Of a stretch of 33,983 nucleotides of DNA, positions 8,700-17,900 are shown piece by piece. Source of the stretch: Pseudomonadales bacterium (GTDB taxonomy: Bacteria; Pseudomonadota; Gammaproteobacteria; Pseudomonadales; DT-91). The DNA is taken from assembly GCA_013215055.1 (NCBI GenBank), contig JABSRQ010000050.1, forward strand, positions 1 through 33,983. Reading direction: 5' to 3'. The notes beneath the pieces were generated by a model. That model was not told where the DNA came from. It made no database searches and was given only the letters and a program-made list of their open reading frames with translations. A program made the position numbers and the translations under genes. The stretch's first letter is position 1. The number at the start of each line of letters is the position of its first letter.

Positions 8700-9365
8700 A
8701 TGAGCACGTTTTTAGCCCTCAACAGTCTTGAGAAACGGTTTTACCTTTCGTTATTATCCAGTGTTAGTGTGCTGTTCTTAGCGGCTGCATTAAGTTATTT
8801 TTCTTATGCCTTATTAAAAACGTCAGAGCAGATTCCTGCTATTAAGCAGTCGATAGTGACACAAATTAATAGTCTTAATAAAATCAGTAAAGAATTAAAG
8901 GCTTTAGAAAAAACGCTTGCCCCGTTGTTAGATGAATCTCAGTTACTGCGTCAGAGCATTGCGCAAGCGCGTTTACAGCATAAGGAAATATCAGATAAAG
9001 CCGCGCTAAAACCGGACCTAAAACCGTCGATTAAACCATCCATGCACGCCGATGAACATCAAGCCACTTGGCGGCTATTAGCCAAACCGTATTTTACCGC
9101 AGAAGATAATCGTCAGGCGGAAAAAGTGCTGCTGAATGTGTTACAAGGCGATGGTGATTTAGCGTTGCCCTGGTCGAATACGAAACACCGTGGCAGCGGC
9201 ATGGTTGTGACGGTGAGTGAAAAAAAATACCCGCAGCGACAATGTAAAACATTACGGTTATTGGCGATGAAGCAGGCGGTTATTCGACAAAATAAACGTT
9301 ATGAGTTTTGCCAGGATTTAACTTCGCCTATAAAGGATCAAATATTGACGTGGGTATTACAGTAA
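8700..9365 (+). CDS. Membrane-anchored protein with possible RT0821/Lpp0805-like C-terminal domain
   Basis: 221 residues from ATG 8700 (RBS-like AGGGAG just upstream); a GTG two codons earlier is less likely. There is one hydrophobic segment (about 16-40), then a helix-forming, probably coiled-coil stretch (about 45-105) and a basic/proline patch with KPDLKPSIKPS. The C-terminal part has W-S-N-T-x-H-R-G-S-G-M-V, then QCKTL, then EFCQ and a final W. This is the spacing seen in the RT0821/Lpp0805 surface-antigen domain ('W.NP.SG..G.V ... CR ... CR ... W'), but the match is by eye and weak. Orientation puts most of the protein outside the cytoplasm. It is the last gene of the kinase/CheR/CheB/GGDEF operon, 25 bases after it. 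The function is not recognised. Confidence 0.65.
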   Translation: MSTFLALNSLEKRFYLSLLSSVSVLFLAAALSYFSYALLKTSEQIPAIKQSIVTQINSLNKISKELKALEKTLAPLLDESQLLRQSIAQARLQHKEISDKAALKPDLKPSIKPSMHADEHQATWRLLAKPYFTAEDNRQAEKVLLNVLQGDGDLALPWSNTKHRGSGMVVTVSEKKYPQRQCKTLRLLAMKQAVIRQNKRYEFCQDLTSPIKDQILTWVLQ

Positions 9366-9442
9366 TAAATTCTGCTTGTTGTATTTAGGTAGTGATTATA
9401 TGCTTGCGCTGCACTGGCGTTATTGAATAAGAGTATTGTTGT

Positions 9443-9841
9443 ATGAGTAAAATTTTTCATCATCCGGTTCAAATTTATTACGAAGATACCGACCATTCTG
9501 GCGTGGTGTATCACCCTAATTTTTTGAAATATTTTGAGCGTGCGCGTGAGCATGTGATAGACAGTGACAGATTGGCTAAGTTGTGGGAGGAGCGGGGTTT
9601 AGGTTTTGCGGTGTATAAAGCCAATATGACTTTCCAGGACGGTGTTGAGTTTGCGGAAGTCTGCGATATACGTACCTCGTATACTGTTGATGGTAAATAC
9701 AAAACCTTATGGCGCCAAGAAGTATGGCGACCCGGAGCAACAAAACCTGCGGTTATTGGTGATATTGAAATGGTATGCATGGATAAAAACAAACGCCTGC
9801 AGCCTGTGCCCCAGGACATTCTCGATGCGATGGCAGGTTAA
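9443..9841 (+). CDS. Hotdog-fold acyl-CoA/ACP thioesterase (4HBT/YbgC family)
   Basis: 132-residue single hotdog domain, the normal size for the 4-hydroxybenzoyl-CoA thioesterase family. The signature YYEDTDHSGVVYHPNFLKYF is at residues 12-31, with the catalytic-position acid Asp17. It hydrolyses acyl thioesters; the chain preference cannot be read. YbgC homologues sit with tol-pal genes, but this one lies tail to tail with pfaE. A 4HBT thioesterase (Orf6) is known next to pfa genes in Photobacterium and Shewanella, so release or editing of PUFA-synthase acyl chains is the best inference. Its TAA (9839-9841) overlaps the pfaE TAA on the other strand. No good Shine-Dalgarno sequence is visible before the ATG. 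Confidence 0.85.
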   Translation: MSKIFHHPVQIYYEDTDHSGVVYHPNFLKYFERAREHVIDSDRLAKLWEERGLGFAVYKANMTFQDGVEFAEVCDIRTSYTVDGKYKTLWRQEVWRPGATKPAVIGDIEMVCMDKNKRLQPVPQDILDAMAG

Positions 9842-10635
9842 TCGCTGTCATCTTTTAAAGAAAGTTGCTCATTAAATGTGATCAGCGGTATAGACGTAAA
9901 ATAGCGCAGGCGATAATCACGCTGCTGATTATTATCCTGCGCCTTTATGGATAATGCGATGCGATGTTCGTCGCTGACATATAATATCCAGCTACGCCAT
10001 AGTTCCGGATAGTCGATACGGTGTGGTGCAAACGACAGTTTAATTTGATCGTTAGTGTTTTTCATGGTTGCTGGCGCGATATGAAAACTGAAATCGACCA
10101 ATGGAATCGCCAAACCTAACCCGCAGGCTTTGATATAAGATTCTTTTAATGTCCAATAATCAAAAAAACGGCTGCGTTGCTGATCTTCAGGCAAGCTAAA
10201 AAGCTCCCTGGTTTCTAACGCCGAAAAATACCGATTGGCAATCGCCAGTACATCATTATTTCGGCCGATGTTTTCTACATCGGCACCAATATCATCGTTG
10301 AGTGTCACCGCACAAATAATCAAGTTATCCGTATGGCTGAGGTTAAAACGCAGAGCTAGAGGTGCATTGATGATCTCTGGTTTATCTTTTTCACCTTTTT
10401 CGAAGCGCCAATCTTCGGGTTTAACATCGGCGTATTTGGATAATAAATCACGCACAAAAGCACGGGTAATCAATGCATCGTGTTGATCTTTTTCAAAGCG
10501 ATAACGTTGTTGCTTGCTGGTTTCTTCAGCGGTTAATAATTGGCTATAAGCGTGTAGCAGCTCGGGTGAACTGATATCTTGTGGGCGACAAAGCCATAAG
10601 TGAATGTCATTTTTTTCAAGTTGAAGTGTTGTCAC
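9838..10635 (-). CDS. pfaE: Sfp-type 4'-phosphopantetheinyl transferase PfaE
   Basis: Transfers the 4'-phosphopantetheine arm of CoA to the active serines of the PfaA ACP domains, which is essential for PUFA synthesis. The start is GTG at 10635, supported by CGGAG six bases upstream; the protein has 265 residues. Sfp-family motifs are all present: FNLSHTDN (97-104), the magnesium-binding DIGADVE with Asp119 and Glu121, and WTLKESYIKACGLGL (161-175) with Glu165 and Lys169. Orientation opposite to pfaR-pfaABCD matches the classical Shewanella arrangement. About 450 bases of shared upstream DNA separate it from pfaR, so the two may be co-regulated from this region. Confidence 0.93.
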   Translation of the reverse strand: MTTLQLEKNDIHLWLCRPQDISSPELLHAYSQLLTAEETSKQQRYRFEKDQHDALITRAFVRDLLSKYADVKPEDWRFEKGEKDKPEIINAPLALRFNLSHTDNLIICAVTLNDDIGADVENIGRNNDVLAIANRYFSALETRELFSLPEDQQRSRFFDYWTLKESYIKACGLGLAIPLVDFSFHIAPATMKNTNDQIKLSFAPHRIDYPELWRSWILYVSDEHRIALSIKAQDNNQQRDYRLRYFTSIPLITFNEQLSLKDDSD

Positions 10636-10691
10636 CAGAACTCCGGCTATTTAATTGTATCGGCAAGTTGTGAGGTTGAAATGGTGCTGCT

Positions 10692-10699
10692 TGTATACA
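10692..10699. promoter_or_regulatory. TGTATACA palindrome upstream of pfaE
   Basis: Perfect 8-base palindrome beginning 57 bases upstream of the GTG start of pfaE. It is identical to the one at 1031-1038 before the kinase operon. A shared regulator is possible but unproven. Confidence 0.2.
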
Positions 10700-10779
10700 T
10701 GAATGTCTTGCCTGCAATTTTATCACACAATGCCCAGGCTGAGTCTATGTTGTGTTTATATTCGTCATAATGTCATTAA

Positions 10780-10796
10780 ACTGTAATATAAACAGT
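10780..10796. promoter_or_regulatory. Operator-like dyad ACTGT-N7-ACAGT
   Basis: Two 5-base inverted arms (10780-10784 and 10792-10796) flank an AT-only spacer AATATAA. It resembles a LexA box (CTGT-N8-ACAG), but the inner spacing is seven, so LexA is unlikely. Its place between the divergent pfaE and pfaR genes fits an operator for a dimeric regulator, possibly PfaR itself. Confidence 0.3.
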
Positions 10797-10929
10797 GTCT
10801 TATAGTATTTCTCATGATGTTTGAACGGTGATTGATGGCGTATTTTAAAGCCTTGTAATGCCTTTATTTACAGAATTGTTAAATCTTGTATCGGGTGATT
10901 GTGTTGGGTGTGAAACCTGTGTATGCTGC

Positions 10930-10958
10930 TTGACACGTTTAAATTGTGATAATAAAAA
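10930..10958 (+). promoter_or_regulatory. Candidate sigma70 promoter for pfaR/pfaABCD
   Basis: A consensus -35 TTGACA (10930-10935) is followed after 17 bases by TAAAAA (10953-10958, four of six -10 bases) within an AT-rich stretch. The implied transcript would have a leader of about 120 bases before the pfaR ATG. The -35 is strong and the -10 is weak. Confidence 0.4.
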
Positions 10959-11086
10959 TAATTCATCGCAGACGGAGTCTGTTGATAGCGAGCCTAAATC
11001 ATACGCGCCACAGCCGACTTTGTTTGTGCTGGGTTTAAATGTTAGATAGCCGCTAGCCAATAAAGAGAAGAGCAATAGTAGGAAAT

Positions 11087-11902
11087 ATGTCAAAGCAACA
11101 TGCCAATGCGACAACCACGCCCGAGATGCGTGCTTTTATTCGTGAATCCGATTTACCGACGGCGGTTTTGGCACGTCTGCTAAAAATTTCTGAATCTACT
11201 GTGCGCAAATGGCGCAAACGCGAATCGATTAATGATGAATCGAATACGCCCAAACAATTAAATACCACCTTAACGCTGGCGCAAGAATATGTGGTGGTGG
11301 AATTACGCCAACGTTTATTGCTTTCTTTAGACGAGTTATTAGCGGTATGCCGTGAATTTATCAATCCCTGTGTTTCTCGTGCGGGTTTGCAGCGTTGTCT
11401 AAAACGCAACGGTGTATCTCGTTTAGTTGATCTCGACGAAGATGGTGAAACCGATGATGGCAATAATCCTATCCAAGTAGCGATTGAAGATAAAGATGCA
11501 CAAGAATCTTTGTTGCCTGACGTTACGCCTGAATCTATGCGAGAAGTATTAAACCGACATTCAAATATCAGTTCAGATGTGAGTGCCGATATAGGCCCTG
11601 ATGAAATGGTACAGGTGAAAGTCACTCAGCTACCCGATTTTGAAGGTGAAAAAACTCAGCGCCGCTTGTTGATAGCGAACGATCCCGCATCCGGTTGGGT
11701 CTATGTTGATATTTATGATGGTGATGAAAAAGAAGCCGCCAGCCGTTATATGAGCCATGTACTTACCAAAGCCCCATTTCATATCCGCCGTATTCTGGCG
11801 GGAAATTATAATGAATTTTTAAGTCGTTTTCGTTTATTGGATGATGCTGCCGTTACCGGTAGTGATTCTGTAGCGGACGACGAAGACGCAGACAAATCTT
11901 AA
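11087..11902 (+). CDS. pfaR: PfaR, transposase-derived regulator of the pfa operon
   Basis: 271 residues, directly upstream of pfaA (9-base gap) where pfaR lies in Shewanella-type clusters; PfaR is reported there as an activator of pfa transcription. The N-terminal half is a tandem helix-turn-helix as in IS481-type transposases: TAVLARLLKISESTVRKWRKR (about 22-42), then SLDELLAVCREF and SRAGLQRCLKRNGVSRL (about 100-116). After an acidic linker (about 118-170), the C-terminal half follows the IS481/IS3 RNase-H core: VKVTQLPDFEGEKTQRRLLI, WVYVDIYDGDEKEAA, APFHIRRILAGNYNEF. The catalytic acids are missing. The 'H-x-D' position reads V-K-V (Lys178), the 'T-D-N-G' position reads A-G-N-Y (Gly239), and the protein ends before the usual third acid. 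I infer a DNA-binding protein without transposase activity. Confidence 0.85.
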   Translation: MSKQHANATTTPEMRAFIRESDLPTAVLARLLKISESTVRKWRKRESINDESNTPKQLNTTLTLAQEYVVVELRQRLLLSLDELLAVCREFINPCVSRAGLQRCLKRNGVSRLVDLDEDGETDDGNNPIQVAIEDKDAQESLLPDVTPESMREVLNRHSNISSDVSADIGPDEMVQVKVTQLPDFEGEKTQRRLLIANDPASGWVYVDIYDGDEKEAASRYMSHVLTKAPFHIRRILAGNYNEFLSRFRLLDDAAVTGSDSVADDEDADKS

Positions 11903-11911
11903 AGGAGTCTA

Positions 11912-14900
11912 ATGATGGCCAAGAAGAAAGCAGTAAAAGCTGAGGTAGTCTCAACTCAAGAGACAACTGAAGATCAGCAGTTTAATAGCCGGTTGCAGGA
12001 ATGCCCGATTGCAATCATCGGTATGGCATCGGTATTTGCCGAGGCTAAAAGCCTGGATCAATACTGGGATAACATCGTTGAATCGGTGAATGCCATCATC
12101 GATATCCCGGCATCGCGCTGGAATGTCGAAGACTACTATTCTGAAAATAAATCAGACCCCGATAAGACCTATTGTAAAAAAGGCGGCTTTATTCCAGAGC
12201 TGGATTTTGATCCTATGGAATTTGGCTTGCCGCCAAATATTCTGGAATTAACTGACATTGCTCAGTTGTTATCGTTAGTCGTTGCGCGTGAAGTATTAAA
12301 AGATGCAGGTATCGGTGAAGGTACTGGCTATGATATGGACAAGGTTGGTATCACGCTGGGTGTGGGTGGTGGTCAAAAGCAAATTTCACCGTTAACTTCA
12401 CGTCTGCAGGGCCCTGTATTAGAGAAAGTATTGGCTGCTTCCGGTATAGATGCCGAAGATAGAGCCATGATTATCGAGAAATTCAAGAGCGCTTATATCC
12501 CTTGGCAGGAAAACTCATTCCCGGGCATGCTGGGTAATGTTATTGCCGGTCGTATCGCTAACCGTTTTGATCTAGGTGGCACTAACTGTGTTGTTGATGC
12601 AGCTTGTGCGGGTTCATTAGCCGCGATTAAATTAGCGGTATCTGACCTGTTAGAATATCGCTCAGAAGTGATGATTTCAGGTGGTGTTTGCTGTGATAAC
12701 TCACCGTTTATGTATATGTCTTTCTCCAAGACACCTGCATTTACGACGGGTGAAGATATTCGCCCCTTTGATAATGATTCAAAAGGCATGATGGTCGGTG
12801 AAGGTATTGGCATGATGGCGTTTAAACGCCTCGAAGATGCCGAGCGTGATGGCGATAAAGTTTATGCGGTCTTAAAAGGTATAGGTACTTCTTCTGATGG
12901 TCGCTTCAAATCTATTTATGCACCACGTCCTGATGGTCAGGCTAAAGCCTTAAAACGTGCTTACGATGATGCCGGTATTGATCCTAAAACCTGTGGTCTT
13001 ATTGAAGGTCATGGTACGGGCACAATGGCGGGTGATGCGGCAGAATTTGCTGGCTTGACGATGCACTTTGGTGCAGACAATGACGAAAAGCAACATATCG
13101 CACTGGGTTCGGTTAAATCTCAAATTGGCCATACCAAATCAGCTGCAGGTGCTGCCGGCATGATTAAAGCGGCCTTGTCTTTGCATCATAAGATTTTACC
13201 GGCAACTATCAATATAGATAAACCCGGTGAAGGGCTGAATATTGAAGACAGTCCGATGTATATCAATTCGCAAACCCGTCCATGGATGCCAAGAGAAGAC
13301 GGTGCGCCTCGTAGAGCCGGTGTTAGCTCCTTTGGTTTTGGTGGTACTAACTATCACATCGTATTGGAAGAATACAAACCTACACAGACCGGTAAATACC
13401 GTTTAAATCACACCGCTGAGACGATTATTATTGCCGCTGGCGATGAAAAAGCCGTGATTGCTGAGTTACAAAACTGGAAACAAAAATTATCGGTTGCCGA
13501 TGACGATGATCAGCAGCTGATCTTTAATGCGTTGATCACGCAATGTGGTTTAAAAACACCTGCCGCCGATCAAGCTCGCTGTGGTTTTGTGGCTAAAAAT
13601 GGTAACGATGCGCTGGATATGATTGAAGGTGCATTGAAGAAGTTTACTAAAGACGCAGGGGCTGACGCCTGGTCAGTACCTACCGGTATTTACTACCGTG
13701 CTTCGGGTATAGATGCTAAAGGCAAAGTGGTCGCCCTGTTTTCCGGCCAGGGTTCACAGTATGTGAATATGGGCAGTGATGTAACCTGTAACTTCCCGTC
13801 CATCATGCAGACCAGCGCCGAGATGGATGCAGAGTTCTCTCAGGCAGGCCTGGGTCAATTATCCACCGTGACTTATCCCATCCCTGTTTATAACAAGGCA
13901 GATAAAACCGCACAGGAAGAGCATTTACGTTTAACCCAACATGCTCAGCCTGCTATCGGTACATTCAGTGTGGGCCTGTATAAGACCTTCGAACAAGCCG
14001 GTTTTTCTGCAGATTTCACTGCCGGTCACAGCTTCGGTGAGTTAACCGCGCTTTGGGCTGCGGGTGTGTTATCCGATGCTGACTACATGATGCTGGCACG
14101 TTCACGTGGCCAGGCTATGGCAGCACCGGATGATGCTGATTTTGATGCCGGTACGATGATCGCTGTATTGGGTGAGCCCGCAAAAGTTGCCGAAGACATT
14201 AAAGCTATCAAAGATATTTCCATTGCCAATTACAACTCTAACAGCCAAGTGGTTGTTGCCGGTGTTACTTCTCAGGTGATGGTGGCTTTTGATGAGTTAA
14301 AGGCTAAAGGTTATAAGGTTGTTAAACTTCCTGTATCTGCGGCTTTCCATACCCCATTGGTTGGACATGCACAGAAACCGTTTGCCAAGGCTATCGATGC
14401 TGCGACGTTTAATGCGCCAAAAATCCCGGTATTCTCCAACGGTACAGGTAAAGTGCATTCTAACAAGGCCGCGGATATCAAGAAGAGCATGAAGAATCAT
14501 ATTCTTGAATCCGTACACTTTAATGACGAAGTGGATAATATCTACGCTGACGGTGGTCGAGTCTTTATCGAATTTGGTCCTAAGAATGTATTAACTAAAT
14601 TGGTTGAAAACATCCTTAAAGACAAAGATGACGTCACTGCGATTGCGGTTAACGCCAATCCTAAAAAATCTGCCGATGTACAAATGCGCCAAGCGGCGGT
14701 ACAGATGGCTGTATTAGGTCTGGAACTCAATAGCATCGATCCATACTCTGCATTAGAGCGTCCATTAGAGGCGAAAAAGAAGTCGCCTATGGCGATGAAG
14801 TTATCAGCAGCTTCTTATGTCAGTGATAAAACCCGTAAAGTCTTCGAAGATGCATTAACCGATGGCTGGAAGGTCAAACAGGCTAAGGCAGTTTCTCAAC

Positions 14901-17900
14901 CTGTGGCCGTACCAGAGCCTAAAGTGATAGAGAAAATTGTTGAAAAAGTGGTTGAGAAAATCGTTTATGTTGCTTCCGATGATCCTAGGTTAATCGGTGG
15001 TTCCGTAGCTGCACCTGTTGCCGCTCCTGCTGCAAGTTCTTCAAATGCCGATGTTGCTGCCAGCATAGAGCAATCGGTAGGGCAGTTTGTCGCACATCAA
15101 CAGCAGTTGCTGAATGTGCATGAGCAATATATGCAAGGCCCGCAGGATTACGCCAAAACATTCCAGAATGTATTAGGTGCTCAAGCCGGTAATACCGAAT
15201 TACCCGCCAGTGTTGATAGAACATTGGCTATGTACCATGAGTTCCAGTCAGAAACCTTGCGTGTACATGAGCAATATCTGAATAATCAAACCGGCAATAT
15301 GGCTGAGATGTTATCTCAATCAGAAACACCAAAAGCCAGAATTATTGATGCTGAAGTGGTTAAAGCAGCTGTGCAAGTTGCAGCGCCAAAACCTGTTGTT
15401 GCTCCAGCGCCGGTACACGCGCCAGCCCCTGTGCAAACAGTCGCGACTGCAGCGGCTCCAGCGGCAGCCGTTCTTAAAGCGCCCGTTGCAGCACCCGCAC
15501 CCGTTGTTGCACCTGCACCGGTAGCAGCTCCTGCGGCTACGTTGAATGTCGCCAAGATTCAAGCCGTGATGTTAGATGTGGTTGCCGAGAAAACCGGATA
15601 TCCCACTGAGATGTTAGAGTTGGGCATGGACATGGAAGCTGACTTGGGTATCGACTCGATCAAACGTGTTGAGATCTTAGGTGCGGTACAAGAAACCTTG
15701 CCTGCATTACCTGAGCTTAATCCAGAAGATCTAGCTGAGCTACGCACCCTGGGTGAGATTGTTGATTATATGCAATCTAAAGTAGCGGCAACACCTGCTG
15801 CTCCAACCCTAACGGTTGTGCCAACAACTGCAGCAGCGCCTGCTGTTGATTTAGCGCACATCCAAAAAGTGATGCTGGATGTTGTAGCGGATAAAACCGG
15901 CTACCCATCTGAGATGTTAGAGCTGGGCATGGATATGGAAGCCGACTTAGGTATCGACTCGATCAAACGTGTTGAAATCTTAGGTGCGGTTCAAGAAACC
16001 ATTCCTGATTTACCGGAACTTAATCCTGAAGATTTAGCCGAGTTACGTACTCTGGGCCAAATCGTAGAATACATGCAGTCTAAAGTATCAGGTTCTGCAC
16101 CAGCTACTACAGAAACGCCGGTGGTCGACCACGGTTTTTTTGCTGAAAGCTTGATGCTGGTTGTTGCTGAAAAGACCGGATATCCTGTTGAAATGTTAGA
16201 ACTTGAAATGGATATGGAAGCCGACTTAGGCATCGATTCCATCAAGCGGGTTGAAATTCTAGGTGCCGTGCAAGATGCGATTGAAGGTTTACCTGAAGTA
16301 GACCCTGAAACGTTGGCTGAGATGCGCACCTTAGGCCAAATCGTTGATGCGTTTGCCTCAACTGCAGCTTCTGCAGGCGGTGCGGTAGCCGCAGCGGTTA
16401 ATGATACTGCTGCTGTTACCAGTACTGACGTTACGGCTTTTGAACCAGCGCCTTCGGCAACGGTTGCGATACAACGTTTAAACGATATCGTTAAAATTGA
16501 CCAAGACGCTAAAAATGCTAACGCTTTAATTGTTGATGATGGCACGGGTGCTGCGGTAAAGCTGGCTGATACATTAATCAAGTCGGGTTGGAATGTAACC
16601 GCATTAAAACCTGCCTGGATACAAGCCAGCGCTAAAAAATCGTTCTCTAAAGCTGTCAACGTAGTTGAGTTAGAAACGGCGGATGAAGAAAAACTGAAAC
16701 GAGTGTTAGCTGTTCAGGATCAACTGGATGCAGTGATTTACCTGCAAGCTAAAAGCACCATCGATGGCATCGAATACCCTGAAGCGTCAAAACAAGGCCT
16801 GATGTTAGCTTTCTTACTGGCGAAACTATGTAATGTTTCAGCAGCTGAAACGGCGCGTTCAAGCTTTGTTGTTGTAACACGCCAAGGTGGCAGCTTCGGT
16901 ATTGCCGATAACGACACCAGCTCTGATTTGGTTCAAGGCGGTTTAGCCGGCTTGGTTAAAACCTTATCGCATGAGTGGACTAACGTATTCTGTAGAATCG
17001 TTGATGTTCAGGCAAAACTCTCTGCAGATAAAGTGGCAACAATTGCCGCAGAAGAATTGTTAGATGCCGACACGGCAACCACCGAAGTAGGCTATGACAA
17101 AGCAGGTCGTTTAACCTTGGTTGGCGAACTGACTGATAGCTATGCGCTAGAGACTGGTAACAGTATCGACAGCAATTCAGTCTTCCTTGTTTCCGGTGGC
17201 GCAAAAGGTGTTACCGCTCATTGTGTGATTCGTTTAGCGAAAGAGTTTAACGCCAAGTTCATCTTGTTAGGGCGTTCAAGCTTTGATGATAATGAACCCA
17301 CATGGGCCAACGGCATTAACGACGAAGTTGAATTGAAAAAAGCGGCGATGCAAGCGCTGATTGCAGCAGGTGATAAACCAACACCTGTGAAAGTAACGCA
17401 ATTTGTCAGGCCTGTTTTAGCGAACCGTGAAATTGCCGATACCTTAAATGCGATTAAATCTGCAGGTGGCAAAGCAGCCTATGTTTCTGCAGATGTTACC
17501 GATAGTGACGCTGTACAAACTGCAGTTAAACCACATGTTGCCGAGTTTGGTGCCATTACCGGTTTGATTCACGGTGCGGGTGTTCTAGCCGATAAATTTA
17601 TCGAGCAAAAAACCTTAGAAGATTTCAACGCGGTCTACAGCACTAAAATGGACGGCTTTATGTCTATGTTAGCCTGTGTTGACGTTAACGATATCAAGCA
17701 TGTTGTGATGTTCTCATCAGCAGCTGGTTTCTACGGTAACCCGGGTCAATCTGATTACTCTATCGCTAACGATATTCTGAATAAAACGGCTTATCGTTTC
17801 AAAGCACTGCACCCAAAAGCGCAAGTTTTAAGCTTTAACTGGGGGCCTTGGGATGGCGGCATGGTAACACCGGAGCTGAAACGTATGTTCACTCAGCGTG

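Larger units (their letters stand above)
10636..11086. other. Divergent intergenic region between pfaE and pfaR
   Basis: 451 bases without a convincing gene. It should hold the leftward pfaE promoter and the rightward pfaR-pfaABCD promoter. It contains a TGTATACA palindrome (10692-10699), an ACTGT-N7-ACAGT dyad (10780-10796), a candidate sigma70 promoter (10930-10958) and a short CAGAC-GGA-GTCTG hairpin (10969-10981). A cysteine-rich 63-codon frame at 10858-11049 is probably not a gene. Confidence 0.6.

Noticed and set aside
10780..10796. LexA (SOS) box in the pfaE-pfaR gap
   Set aside because: The inner spacing is CTGT-N7-ACAG rather than N8, so it does not fit the gammaproteobacterial LexA site.
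10858..11049. 63-codon frame with a CVGCETCVCC cluster upstream of pfaR
   Set aside because: No ribosome-binding site, overlaps the best promoter candidate, and the rest of the peptide is low-information; more likely chance.
11087..11902. Intact insertion sequence at pfaR
   Set aside because: No terminal inverted repeats or target duplications seen, catalytic acids are missing, and gene order matches known pfa clusters.
15316..15562. Minus-strand Gly/Ala/Thr- and Cys/Arg-rich frames within pfaA
   Set aside because: Antisense shadows of the repetitive Ala/Pro linker codons of pfaA.
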